Assembly: GCA_020442915.1 (NCBI GenBank)
Contig: JAGRJD010000072.1
Location: 1-38,917 of the forward strand
DNA length: 38,917 bases
Direction of reading: 5' to 3'
Source of the DNA: Thiothrix sp.
GTDB lineage: Bacteria > Pseudomonadota > Gammaproteobacteria > Thiotrichales > Thiotrichaceae
This document shows, piece after piece, positions 25,609 through 34,293 of the stretch. Every line of letters starts with the position of its first letter. The stretch's first letter is position 1. The notes under the pieces were generated by a model that saw only the letters and a program-made list of their open reading frames with translations, made no database searches and was not told where the DNA came from. Both the position numbers and the translations under genes were made by a program.

Positions 25609-25776
25609 TGGCGCACATGTGGCTACTGATCCGACCTTCCGCAGACCTGGATTTCGGATAATTATAATTAAAATCTATTGATATAAATAAAGAATATTGT
25701 TGAATCAAGGGGGCAGATGGCGGAAGATGTCCAACTGTATCAGTTCATCACAATATTTGCATATTCTGAGGTTCGC
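25609..25776. other. AT-rich junction between the island and soeA
   Basis: About 168 bases, with a very AT-rich core at 25655-25705 that contains TATAAT (25663-25668) and TATAAA (25682-25687), either of which might serve as a -10 box for soeABC. No clear -35, terminator for the island operon, or attachment-site repeat was found. This is the probable right boundary of the island. Confidence 0.4.
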
Positions 25777-28722
25777 ATGAGCGCATTACCGGAATTCGAG
25801 CGGCGCGAGCGCCAGCAGGTCAAGGCCACCACCTGCTATATGTGCGCCTGTCGCTGCGGCATCAAGGTGACGGTCGAAGACAACAAGGTCCGTTACATCC
25901 AGGGCAATCGTGATCACCCGGTCAACAAGGGGGTGCTGTGCGCCAAGGGCAATGCCGGCATCATGAAGCAGAACTCGCCGGCCAGACTCAATTCACCACT
26001 GATGCGCAAACCCGGAACCGGGCGGGGTGAGGGTGAGTTTGTCGCCATCAGTATGGCCGAGGCACTGGATATTCTGGAGGCCCGGCTGCGCAGGATTCGT
26101 GAGACCGATCCCCTGAAGCTGGCGTATTTCACCGGACGTGACCAGATGCAGGCCCTGACCGGCTTCTGGGCCGGGCAGTTCGGTACCCTGAACTGGGCTG
26201 CCCACGGGGGTTTCTGCTCCGTGAACATGGCTGCCGGGGGGCTTTATACCATGGGGCATGCGTTCTGGGAGTTCGGTGATCCCGACTGGGAGCGTACTAA
26301 ATATTTCATGATGTGGGGTGTGGCCGATGACCATGCCTCCAACCCGATCAAGATCGGGCTGGAAAAGCTCAAGCGCAACGGTGGCAAGTTTGTGGGTGTG
26401 AATCCGGCCCGCACCGGCTATCAGGCCATTGCCGACGAGTGGGTGGGCATCAGGCCCGGTACCGATGCCATGCTGGCCCTGTCCATGCTGCATGTATTGC
26501 TCAAGCATGATCAGTTCGACTGGGAATTCCTGATCCGCTATACCAATGCGCCGTATCTGGTGGTGCATACACCGGGCGAAAAGGGGCATGGCCTGCTGGT
26601 ACGGGATGCCGAGGGCCATCCGCTGGTCTGGGACATGGAACAGGGGGCACCGGTGAACGGCAGGCTGGCGGACATCACGCCGGCACTGTTCCATGAAGGT
26701 GAAGTCGGGGGCAGGCCGGTCAGGTCCGTTATGGCGCTGATTGCCGAGGAGTATCTGGATGAACAGTACGCGCCGGAAAATGCCGGCAGAATCTGCGGTG
26801 TGCCGGCGGCGCAGATCGAGCGGCTGGCGCTGGAAATGGCCCATGTGGCCTTCAGGGAAAGCATTGTGATCGAGGTACCGGAGGGCTGGACCGACTGGGC
26901 CGGGCGCAAGCATTACCAGTTTGTGGGCCGCCCGGTGTCCATGCACGCCATGCGCGGGATTTCGGCGCATTCCAACGGTTTCCAGACCTGCCGTGCCATC
27001 CATTTCCTGCAGATCATGCTGGGCTCCATTGATGTACCGGGCGGACATCTGGCCAAGCCGCCGTACCCGAAGCACATTCCACCGGCCCTCAAGCCGGTCA
27101 AGGACTGTGCGCCGAATACGCCGCTCAAGGGGCCGCCGCTGGGTTTTCCGACCGGTCCGGAGGATCTGGTGCTGGATGAAAACGGCAGGCCCCGGCGTAT
27201 CGACAAGGCCTACTCCTGGGATGCCCCCCTGTCCAACCACGGCCTGATGCACATGGTCATCACCAATGCCGTCAAGGGGGATCCGTATCGCATCGACACC
27301 CTGATGATGTTCATGGCCAACATGGCCTGGAATTCGACCATGAATACCGCACAAATCCAGGACATGCTGCGCGAGCAGGATGAGGACGGTGAGTACAAAA
27401 TCCCCTTTATCGTCATTTCCGATGCCTACCATTCGGAAATGGTCAACTTCGCCGATCTGGTGATTCCGGACACCACCTACCTGGAGCGCTTCGACACCAT
27501 TTCCATGCTGGACCGTCCGATTTCCGAGCCGCATGCCGCCTGTGATTCCATCCGGCAGCCGGTGATCAACCCCGAGCGTGAGGTGCTGTCCTGGCAGGAG
27601 GTGCAGCTGGAGCTGGGCATGCGCCTGGGCTTCCCGGCCCTGACCAACAAGGATGGTTCGCGCAGGTACAAGGACTATAAGGACTTCATCATCAACTGGG
27701 AGAAGGAACCGGGTATCGGATTCCTGTCCGGCTGGCGGCTGGATGAAAACGGCAATGAAGTTCACCTGCGCGGCAGGCCGAATCCGCAGCAGTGGGAGCG
27801 CTACATTGAGCACGGTGCTTTCTTTGAAATGGAGCTGCCGGAAAATACGCGCTATTACCGGCATGCCAATCGTGATTATCTGGCGTTTGCCCGGCAGGCG
27901 GGCTGGGTCGGTTCCACGGACCAGATTGTGATCGAGCTGTATTCCGAAACCCAGCAGCGCTTCAAGCTGGCCGGGCAGGGCCTGTATGACGGCCCGATGC
28001 CGACTGAAGCGCACCATAAACAGCGCCTGAGCACCTATTTCAATCCACTGCCGTTCTATTACAAGCCGCTGGAACAGGGCCGCGTGGATGAGGAAGCGTA
28101 TCCGTTTTACGCCGTCAACCAGCGTCCGATGTTCATGTACCATTCCTGGGACTCGCAGAATGCCTGGCTGCGCCAGCTCTGTGCCCAGAACTTCCTGTAC
28201 ATGAATCGTGCCCGGGGTGAGGAACTGGGGATTCAGGACCAGTCCTGGTGCTGGGTCGAGTCCCACAATGGCAGAATCCGGGTGCAGGTGAAGCTGATGG
28301 AAGGCTGTCAGCCGGATACGGTCTGGACCTGGAATGCGATCGGCAAGCAGAAGGGGAGCTGGGGCCTGAGCGGGGATGCGAATGAATCCAATCACGGCTT
28401 CCTGATGAACCACCTGATTTCCGAGCTGCTGCCGAAGCGGGGTGATGCTGAAGATGCCGTGACCAACTCCGACCCGATCACCGGGCAGGCGGCCTGGTAT
28501 GACCTCAAGGTGAAAATCTATCCGGCAGCGGCGGGGGAAACCGGTACCTGGCCGACCTTCCCGGCCATCAAGCCCCTGCCGAATGGCAATCGTTCGCCTG
28601 GTGTGCTGCGTTACCAGACGCACCGGGCAGTGCACCTGAAGCGCAGTCTGGAAGACATCCTGACCCGTGGCAGCGTGCATGATGCCAACCAGGGCGCAGT
28701 GGCAGAGGAGGACGAGGCATGA
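25777..28722 (+). CDS. soeA: Sulfite dehydrogenase (SoeABC type), molybdopterin catalytic subunit
   Basis: 981 residues. Molybdopterin oxidoreductase of the complex iron-sulfur (DMSO reductase) family, with an N-terminal 4Fe-4S motif at C20, C23, C27 and C55. The N-terminal text ATTCYMCACRCGIKV and overall length fit SoeA, the cytoplasmic enzyme that oxidises sulfite to sulfate in Allochromatium and other sulfur oxidisers. No Tat signal is present, which agrees with a cytoplasmic location and argues against periplasmic relatives such as polysulfide or tetrathionate reductase. The start at 25777 has GAGG just upstream and begins the family-like part; an in-frame ATG at 25717 also has a fair site and would add 20 residues. 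It overlaps soeB by four bases. Confidence 0.83.
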   Translation: MSALPEFERRERQQVKATTCYMCACRCGIKVTVEDNKVRYIQGNRDHPVNKGVLCAKGNAGIMKQNSPARLNSPLMRKPGTGRGEGEFVAISMAEALDILEARLRRIRETDPLKLAYFTGRDQMQALTGFWAGQFGTLNWAAHGGFCSVNMAAGGLYTMGHAFWEFGDPDWERTKYFMMWGVADDHASNPIKIGLEKLKRNGGKFVGVNPARTGYQAIADEWVGIRPGTDAMLALSMLHVLLKHDQFDWEFLIRYTNAPYLVVHTPGEKGHGLLVRDAEGHPLVWDMEQGAPVNGRLADITPALFHEGEVGGRPVRSVMALIAEEYLDEQYAPENAGRICGVPAAQIERLALEMAHVAFRESIVIEVPEGWTDWAGRKHYQFVGRPVSMHAMRGISAHSNGFQTCRAIHFLQIMLGSIDVPGGHLAKPPYPKHIPPALKPVKDCAPNTPLKGPPLGFPTGPEDLVLDENGRPRRIDKAYSWDAPLSNHGLMHMVITNAVKGDPYRIDTLMMFMANMAWNSTMNTAQIQDMLREQDEDGEYKIPFIVISDAYHSEMVNFADLVIPDTTYLERFDTISMLDRPISEPHAACDSIRQPVINPEREVLSWQEVQLELGMRLGFPALTNKDGSRRYKDYKDFIINWEKEPGIGFLSGWRLDENGNEVHLRGRPNPQQWERYIEHGAFFEMELPENTRYYRHANRDYLAFARQAGWVGSTDQIVIELYSETQQRFKLAGQGLYDGPMPTEAHHKQRLSTYFNPLPFYYKPLEQGRVDEEAYPFYAVNQRPMFMYHSWDSQNAWLRQLCAQNFLYMNRARGEELGIQDQSWCWVESHNGRIRVQVKLMEGCQPDTVWTWNAIGKQKGSWGLSGDANESNHGFLMNHLISELLPKRGDAEDAVTNSDPITGQAAWYDLKVKIYPAAAGETGTWPTFPAIKPLPNGNRSPGVLRYQTHRAVHLKRSLEDILTRGSVHDANQGAVAEEDEA

Positions 28723-29414
28723 AGCTCGGACTGGTGATTGATCTGGATGTGTGTGTGGGTTGCCATGCCTGTGCCGTGTCCTGCAAGCAGTGGAATACCT
28801 CGGGTACCACCGGCCCACTGACGGATTACCATCCTTACGGTGAAGACCCGAGCGGGGTCTGGTTCAACCGCATCCGCCATTATGAGGTCGGTGATTATCC
28901 GAACAACAAGACCATCAACTTTCCGATGTCGTGCATGCACTGCGAGCAGGCTGACTGCGTGGATGTCTGCCCGACCGGTGCCAGCTACAAACGTGCCGAA
29001 GACGGGGTGGTGCTGATTGACCAGGACAAGTGCATGGGCTGCAATTACTGCTCCTGGGCCTGCCCGTATGGTGCCCGGGAGCTGGACCGTGAGTCCGGCA
29101 CCATGAAGAAGTGCACGCTGTGCATTGACCGGATTTATGACGAGCGTCTGGACCCTGTCGACCGTCAGCCTTCCTGTGTCATCACCTGTCCGGCCCATGC
29201 CCGGCATTTTGGTGATTTTGACGATCCGGATTCCCCGGTCAGCCGGCTGGTGCGCGAGCGGGCCGGTTATCAGCTCATGCCCGAGCTGGGCTACCATCCG
29301 GCCAACCAGTACCTGCCACCGCGCCTGACGCGTCCGGTACCGGTGGAGGATGTAAAAGGGAAATCCCTGATCCATTCGGTCAGGGACTGGGTCAACAAGG
29401 CAGTTGTGCGCTAG
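28719..29414 (+). CDS. soeB: Sulfite dehydrogenase iron-sulfur subunit
   Basis: 231 residues with four cysteine groups for four 4Fe-4S clusters: CVGCHACAVSC, CMHCEQADCVDVC, CMGCNYCSWAC, and CTLC with later CVITC. This is the DmsB/NrfC-type electron-transfer subunit that passes electrons between the molybdenum subunit and the membrane anchor. No signal peptide. The start overlaps the soeA stop as ATGA, and soeC follows after 14 bases. Confidence 0.88.
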   Translation: MKLGLVIDLDVCVGCHACAVSCKQWNTSGTTGPLTDYHPYGEDPSGVWFNRIRHYEVGDYPNNKTINFPMSCMHCEQADCVDVCPTGASYKRAEDGVVLIDQDKCMGCNYCSWACPYGARELDRESGTMKKCTLCIDRIYDERLDPVDRQPSCVITCPAHARHFGDFDDPDSPVSRLVRERAGYQLMPELGYHPANQYLPPRLTRPVPVEDVKGKSLIHSVRDWVNKAVVR

Positions 29415-29428
29415 GGAGGTCTTTCACC

Positions 29429-30367
29429 ATGCATCCGGCTTTCTCCGTTATTTTCTTCACTGTGGCCTCCGGTGCCGGCTACGGCCTATTCATGCTCATG
29501 GTGCTGGCACGCCTGTTCAATGCTGAAGGCATGAACATGGGCACCATGCTCAGCGCCGGGATGCTGGCGCTGGTGCTGATTAGCGCAGGGTTGCTGTCAT
29601 CCACTTTCCATCTGGCCAATCCAAAAAATGCCTGGCGGGCGTTTTTCCGCTTCCGCACCTCCTGGCTGTCGCGTGAGGGGGTGTTTGCGGTGCTGTTCTA
29701 CCCGTTTGCATTGCTGTACCTGCTGCTGCTCTGGGTGCTGGATAACCAGAACAGCACCATCATGAGCGGCATCGGCGTTCTGGCGCTGCTGCTGGCGCTG
29801 GCCACCGTGTTCAGCACCGGCATGATCTATGCCTGCCTGAAGACCATCCGCCAGTGGAATACTGCCCTGACCCCGGCCAATTACCTGCTGATCGGCCTTG
29901 CAACCGGGGGCGTGCTGCTGGTGATGCTGATCATGATGAACGGCGGACGTGGCAGCAGTGTGGCCTGGCTGGCCGGTACATTGCTGCTGATTGCGGGCAT
30001 CACCAAGGCGGTGTATTACTTCTGGATCCGGACGGTCATCGGTCCGAGCATCAATACCGCCACCGGTTTCACCCGTGCCCAGGTGCGGCTGCTGGATACC
30101 GGGCACACGGCCGGCACCTTCCTGACCGATGAGTTCGGGTATCAGGCGGATCCGCAGCTGCTGGATTCGTTGAAGTATATGGTGTTCATCTTCGGCTTTT
30201 TCCTGCCGGCCTGTTTCATGGCTGCGGTGTTTGCCGGTGCCGGCGGCTGGGGCAGTGCCCTGCTGGCGGCCCTGTGCGCGCTGGGGGGAATCGGGGTGGA
30301 ACGCTGGCTGTTCTTTGCTGAGGCCCGCCATGTGGTGAACCTGTATCATGGGGCACAGCGGACCTGA
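29429..30367 (+). CDS. soeC: Sulfite dehydrogenase membrane anchor (DmsC-like)
   Basis: 312 residues with about eight hydrophobic helices, starting HPAFSVIFFTVASGAGYGLFMLMVLARL, typical of the DmsC/SoeC quinone-interacting anchor. Conserved patches include TFHLANPKNAWRAFFRFRTSWLSREG between helices two and three. It holds the A and B subunits at the inner face of the membrane and hands electrons from sulfite to the quinone pool. GGGAGG lies nine bases before the start. An IS4-type transposase fragment begins within about 35 bases of the stop on the other strand. Confidence 0.87.
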   Translation: MHPAFSVIFFTVASGAGYGLFMLMVLARLFNAEGMNMGTMLSAGMLALVLISAGLLSSTFHLANPKNAWRAFFRFRTSWLSREGVFAVLFYPFALLYLLLLWVLDNQNSTIMSGIGVLALLLALATVFSTGMIYACLKTIRQWNTALTPANYLLIGLATGGVLLVMLIMMNGGRGSSVAWLAGTLLLIAGITKAVYYFWIRTVIGPSINTATGFTRAQVRLLDTGHTAGTFLTDEFGYQADPQLLDSLKYMVFIFGFFLPACFMAAVFAGAGGWGSALLAALCALGGIGVERWLFFAEARHVVNLYHGAQRT

Positions 30368-30399
30368 GCAGTTCCGGGAGGAGGGCTGGACAGGTCTGG

Positions 30400-30561
30400 A
30401 CGTGCCCGATACCAGTCAATCAGTTCACCGGCAACCGCAGCGGTTCCCACTTCGCGGTTGGTGACCAGACGCCAGATGAGGGGCGGCTTTCCGGGCGGCG
30501 GGCTGATTTCTTTGGCCTGCACCAGCGTCAGCGTCATCGGCTGCTGGCTTTTGGGGTTCAA
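30400..30561 (-). pseudogene. IS4/Tn5-type transposase fragment
   Basis: 54 codons that read TLTLVQAKEISPPPGKPPL and WRLVTNREV, then GELIDWYRAR, the C-terminal catalytic neighbourhood of IS4-family (Tn5-like) transposases. The family continues with W-x-I-E after the last arginine; here the text turns to unrelated residues, and nothing transposase-like lies upstream. It is a stranded remnant next to soeC. Confidence 0.65.
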
Positions 30562-30603
30562 GGTATTAAGCTATAGCAGTCAACCCAAGTGGAGAAAACT
30601 GCC

Positions 30604-30990
30604 ATGCAATTACGCTACACCATCCTGTACGTCCAGAGCGTTGCTGACACCCTGGACTTCTACACCCACGCTTTCGGTCTGCCCCGGAAATTGCTGCACG
30701 AATCCGGTGATTACGGGGAACTGGACACCGGCACAACCACGCTGTCATTTTCCAGCTTCGGCCTGATGCAGACGCTGGGCAAAACGCCCGGTCAGGCTGA
30801 TCCGAAACAGCCTGTCTTCGAGCTTGCCTTTGAAACGGATGACGTGCAGGCCGCCCTGCAACAGGCATTGGCGGCAGGCGCGACGCTGGCGAAGGACGTC
30901 GAGGAAATGCCGTGGGGACAGACCATCGCCTATGTGACTGACCCGAACGGTTTTTTGATCGAAATTTGCAGCCCGGTTGCTCAGGGATAG
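30604..30990 (+). CDS. VOC-superfamily (glyoxalase/bleomycin-resistance fold) protein
   Basis: 128 residues, one typical VOC domain made of two beta-alpha-beta-beta-beta modules. It starts LRYTILYVQSVADTLDFYTHAFGLP and ends PWGQTIAYVTDPNGFLIEICSP. The glutamate in IEICSP and E40-like position in GELDTG may be metal ligands, but the first histidine of glyoxalase I (position 5) is not present, so lactoylglutathione lyase activity is doubtful. Substrate unknown. GGAGA lies upstream of the ATG at 30604. Insertion-sequence debris sits just upstream. Confidence 0.75.
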   Translation: MQLRYTILYVQSVADTLDFYTHAFGLPRKLLHESGDYGELDTGTTTLSFSSFGLMQTLGKTPGQADPKQPVFELAFETDDVQAALQQALAAGATLAKDVEEMPWGQTIAYVTDPNGFLIEICSPVAQG

Positions 30991-31186
30991 GCGCGGGCAT
31001 CCAGCTGACTGCCCATTCAATAATGGAAACCGTGCAAACTGCTTCCCGGCGTCACAGTTTCTTTTTCTTTCCGTGTGCCAGCCTGCAAGGGGAAATAAAG
31101 TCAGCCAGTACCGGATTGCCGCCTCCGCTATCGGCAGCCGGTTTTTGCCACCGACCTTGATGCCCCGAACAGGGTCCTGCGGGTGT

Positions 31187-31582
31187 TCACGCCCGCTGGT
31201 GATCCGCACCGATCAGCTCGATCGCGTAACCGTCCGGGTCTTCGAGGAAGGCGATGATGGTGGTCCCGGCATTCATCGGCCCGGCTTCGCGGGTGATTTT
31301 GGCACCGGCTGCACGCACTTTTTCGCAGGCAGCATACACATCCGGCACTTCCAGCGCGATGTGGCCGTAAGCGCTGCCAGGCTCGTATTTTTCCACGCCC
31401 CAGTTGTAGGTCAGCTCGATCACGGTGTGATCGGCCTCATCGCCATAACCGATGAAAGCCAGCGTGAATTCACCCCCCGGATAATCCTTGCGGCGCAGCA
31501 GTTGCATGCCCAGCACGCGGGTGTAAAAGTCGATGGAGCGGTCGAGGTCGCCGACGCGCAGCATGGTATGAAGGATACGCAT
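31187..31582 (-). CDS. gloA: Lactoylglutathione lyase (glyoxalase I)
   Basis: 131 residues, the size of bacterial nickel-type glyoxalase I. All four metal ligands are at the E. coli positions: H5, E56, H74 and E122. Family text: [57 protein letters not shown], and [10 protein letters not shown]. It isomerises the hemithioacetal of methylglyoxal and glutathione to S-lactoylglutathione. The start at 31582 has AGGAG seven bases upstream; the longer open frame adds non-family residues. The GST gene is divergent, about 200 bases away, and a GloB-like hydrolase lies 3 kb on. Confidence 0.95.
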   Translation of the reverse strand: MRILHTMLRVGDLDRSIDFYTRVLGMQLLRRKDYPGGEFTLAFIGYGDEADHTVIELTYNWGVEKYEPGSAYGHIALEVPDVYAACEKVRAAGAKITREAGPMNAGTTIIAFLEDPDGYAIELIGADHQRA

Positions 31583-31787
31583 GATGGAACTCCTGTGTGG
31601 GTGTGAAGGTATTGTGCCTGTAGTGAAAAAGATCGGCAACAACCTGATTTTTTTTGAACCATTGCATTTGATGATCCTCCGCATTTGCCAGCAACCTTCC
31701 GGAGCAATATAGTGACTTTCGATGTCGAGGACACCCATGCCGCAGTATTATATGCAGGCGTATTGATCACACTACCAAGGAGAACTC

Positions 31788-32408
31788 ATGTCCAACCTGA
31801 CTTTGTACACCAACCCGCAATCACGCGGCCTCATCGCCCACTGGATGCTGGAGGAGCTGGGCGAGCCTTATGAAACCGTGTGGCTGGATTATGCCACCAG
31901 CATGCAGGCTCCCGAATACCTCGCCGTCAACCCGATGGGCAAGGTGCCGGCACTCAAACATGGCGACGCACTGGTGACTGAAACCGCCGCCATCTGTGCG
32001 TATCTGGCGGATACTTTTCCTGCGAAAAACCTGATCCCGCCTGCCGGTTCGCCGCAGCGGGCAACCTATTACCGCTGGCTGTTCTTCGCCGCCGGGCCGG
32101 TGGAACAGGCCGTGGTCACCCGGTCACAAAAATGGTCGGTTACACCCGAGCAGGAAGGTTTTCTCGGCTTCGGCAATTACAATAAAACCATCAGCACCCT
32201 GCGCAGCGCGCTGCAACCCGGCCCGTATATCTGTGGTGAGCAGTTCACCGCCGCCGATGTCTACGTCGGGTCGCACATCAGTTGGGGCCTGCTGTTCGGC
32301 ACGATTGAAAAGCACCCGGATTTCGAAGCTTATGCACAACGGCTGTACGCCCGCCCGGCCTACCAGCGCACCCAGCAGCTGAACGAGGTGCGCCGCGAAC
32401 AGGCGTGA
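31788..32408 (+). CDS. Glutathione S-transferase family protein
   Basis: 206 residues. The N-terminal thioredoxin-like half (LTLYTNPQSRGLIAHWMLEELGEPYE) contains the conserved GKVPALKHGDALVTETAAICAYLAD, with the cis-proline and the glutamate-threonine pair that hold glutathione. The C-terminal half is all-helical with FTAADVYVGSHI, the usual N-capping box. It could conjugate glutathione to electrophiles; substrate unknown. AAGGAG stands six bases before the ATG. Its proximity to gloA suggests a shared role in handling reactive aldehydes. Confidence 0.88.
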   Translation: MSNLTLYTNPQSRGLIAHWMLEELGEPYETVWLDYATSMQAPEYLAVNPMGKVPALKHGDALVTETAAICAYLADTFPAKNLIPPAGSPQRATYYRWLFFAAGPVEQAVVTRSQKWSVTPEQEGFLGFGNYNKTISTLRSALQPGPYICGEQFTAADVYVGSHISWGLLFGTIEKHPDFEAYAQRLYARPAYQRTQQLNEVRREQA

Positions 32409-32556
32409 TTGTGTTGCGGATGGCCTTTTACCCGCAGGCTTTCGGTGCCACGGAGCTGATGCGCCTCACCGATTGATTGAAGCGGTCAAGGGTGGCATTG
32501 GCACAGTGCCCGTGCCGGGTGTAGGATGGAAGCCCGGTTCTACATGGGGAGGAAAT

Positions 32557-33654
32557 ATGTCTGTTCGTCAATGGACACGCTGCAGCCTGTTGCTGCTGGG
32601 TACTGTGGGGTGGAGCCACACCGGTTTTGCGACCGAATACGTCTACCTGCTGGCAGGACAGTCGAACATGATGGGCAGAGGCAAGGTCAGCGAGCTGGCA
32701 CCGGGCCTGCGCCAGACACCAGCCAACGTCAGTTTTTATTATCAGGGACGGCAGCAGCCGCTGGCCCGCTTCAGCCATTTTGGCCCGGAAGTGCTGCTGG
32801 CGCACCGGCTGGCACAGGCTCTGCCGGACGATCATCACATACTGGTGAAGTTCGCTGCCAGCGGCAGCTATCTGCGTCAGTGGCTGCCCGGCTCCCCTTT
32901 ATACAAAGGGCTGCTGCGCCAGCTGTCCTACATCCCCACCTGGAGTGGCAAGCCGGCGTCATTAAGTGCCATTTTCTGGATGCAGGGCGAGAGTGATGCC
33001 CGCAGCGCAAAATCGGCACAGGCGTATGGCAGCCGGCTTCAGTACCTGATCCGGCGCCTGCGCACCGATACCGGCTCCCCCGGAGCAGCAGCTTTTATCG
33101 GCAAAATCAATCCGGGCAGTGATGCCTTCCACTGGCGAACACAGATCCAGGACCAGCAGCAACAAGCGACCCAGACCCTGCCCATGACTTACCTGGTCGA
33201 TACCGGCGGACTGGGCAAACTCTGGGACCAGCTGCATTACGATGCCCGGGGGCAGATCGGTCTGGGTGAACGCTTCGCCAGCCGGTTCCTGCAACAGCAC
33301 CGGCCCGCCCGGACGGACAGGCCCCCTGCAGCAGCCATCCCGGCGGCAGCTCCGATGCCACCATCACCGACCACAGCCACGGCCCGACCCGATAACGAAA
33401 ACACCCGGCCCATCTCCCGCCTTGTATCCACATCACCGGAAACAACCGTGCATGCTGCGTCATCCGGCACTATCGCCAGCAGCAACACGGTCCCGAGCTC
33501 AAAGCAGCAAACACTGCGCCAGCAGGCCGAGAGGCAGGCGGAAAGGCGTGCAGCCTGGCAGCAACGGCGCCAGCAGCAACGCCAGCGTCAGTACCTGCGC
33601 CTGCTGGAATATCAGCAACGCCAGCAGCAATATCGCCAGCGCACCCCGGAATAG
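32557..33654 (+). CDS. Exported SGNH-type esterase (sialate O-acetylesterase-like) with a Gln/Arg-rich tail
   Basis: 365 residues. A signal peptide (about 1-25) precedes a catalytic domain with LAGQSNMMGRG (nucleophile S36), FWMQGESDA (the Gly/Asn-block region) and a late WDQLHYDARGQIGLGERFA with the D-x-x-H pair. This is the pattern of the sialate O-acetylesterase/acetylxylan esterase (CE6-like) family, which removes acetyl groups from sugars. After about residue 250 a Pro/Ser/Thr-rich linker leads to a C-terminal tail made mostly of Gln, Arg and Ala (about 315-365), unusual for an exported enzyme. The start at 32557 was chosen for the signal peptide and for GGGAGGA upstream. It faces the CAP gene tail to tail. 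Confidence 0.78.
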   Translation: MSVRQWTRCSLLLLGTVGWSHTGFATEYVYLLAGQSNMMGRGKVSELAPGLRQTPANVSFYYQGRQQPLARFSHFGPEVLLAHRLAQALPDDHHILVKFAASGSYLRQWLPGSPLYKGLLRQLSYIPTWSGKPASLSAIFWMQGESDARSAKSAQAYGSRLQYLIRRLRTDTGSPGAAAFIGKINPGSDAFHWRTQIQDQQQQATQTLPMTYLVDTGGLGKLWDQLHYDARGQIGLGERFASRFLQQHRPARTDRPPAAAIPAAAPMPPSPTTATARPDNENTRPISRLVSTSPETTVHAASSGTIASSNTVPSSKQQTLRQQAERQAERRAAWQQRRQQQRQRQYLRLLEYQQRQQQYRQRTPE

Positions 33655-33676
33655 CCATGGAAACGGCACGCCTTCC

Positions 33677-34228
33677 TCAATAGGGGCGCTCACCGATCCA
33701 GTTGCCGGGTGGATCATAACTGCAGACCCAGACCTGACCGTAGTCGGGGCAGAAGCTCATGCCGCAGCCCACCCGGGTGGTGGAGCGCCAGATCATCTGG
33801 GTATAGTGGCCGCACTGCTTACCGGGGCGGCAGCTGTTGGACCCGTAGTGGTAATGCTGCCGCTCACCGGCCCAGTCGTCTGCCACCTGTGCAGCACTCA
33901 CCGGTTGCAGGCTGAGGGTGCCGTCGCTCCAGTATTCCGGGCTGGCCCAGAACAGGTTTTCCCCGTATTGCCGGTAATCCTTGCCGGCTTCCTGACGGTG
34001 AATCATGCGGCAACCACGACTGGAGGCCAGATAAGCGGACCAGTCCTGGGCATAGGCTGCCAGCTGTGGCGACCAGGACAGCGGCTTCAGCCCCAGCCGG
34101 GTCCGGACCTGATTATGAGCCGCCAGCATGCCGAACATGCTGGCAGGGGTACGGGCAGGTGCCACCGGCATCACATTGCACGCAGAGCAGAAAGCAGTTA
34201 ATACCAACAGGGCATTTCTTGTTTGCAT
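33677..34228 (-). CDS. Exported CAP-domain (SCP/PR-1) protein
   Basis: 183 residues. An N-terminal hydrophobic signal (NALLVLTAFCSAC) is followed by a CAP domain: AAHNQVRTRLGLKPLSWSP, YGENLFW, and HYTQMIWRSTTRVGCG, then CPDYGQVWVCSYDPPGNWIGERPY. The two histidines and the glutamate of the CAP cavity are visible, and six or so cysteines suggest disulfides, so a periplasmic or secreted location is likely. The bacterial role of CAP proteins is poorly known. The cysteines near the signal resemble a lipobox only loosely. The ATG at 34228 has GAGGGG eight bases upstream. Confidence 0.85.
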   Translation of the reverse strand: MQTRNALLVLTAFCSACNVMPVAPARTPASMFGMLAAHNQVRTRLGLKPLSWSPQLAAYAQDWSAYLASSRGCRMIHRQEAGKDYRQYGENLFWASPEYWSDGTLSLQPVSAAQVADDWAGERQHYHYGSNSCRPGKQCGHYTQMIWRSTTRVGCGMSFCPDYGQVWVCSYDPPGNWIGERPY

Positions 34229-34293
34229 CAACACTTCCCCTCAGGCCATATCTGCCGGGAACAGCCCGGTCTCTCCCTGCGCGCCCCGAACAA

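Noticed and set aside
25777..28722. Formate dehydrogenase as identity of the molybdenum enzyme
   Set aside because: The N-terminal motif, length and the DmsC-like anchor fit SoeABC better; no FdhE/FdhD genes or selenocysteine-type UGA are seen.
25993..28818. Minus-strand open frame of 941 codons opposite soeA
   Set aside because: It mirrors the codon bias of soeA in GC-rich DNA, has no recognisable family text, and soeA is strongly supported.
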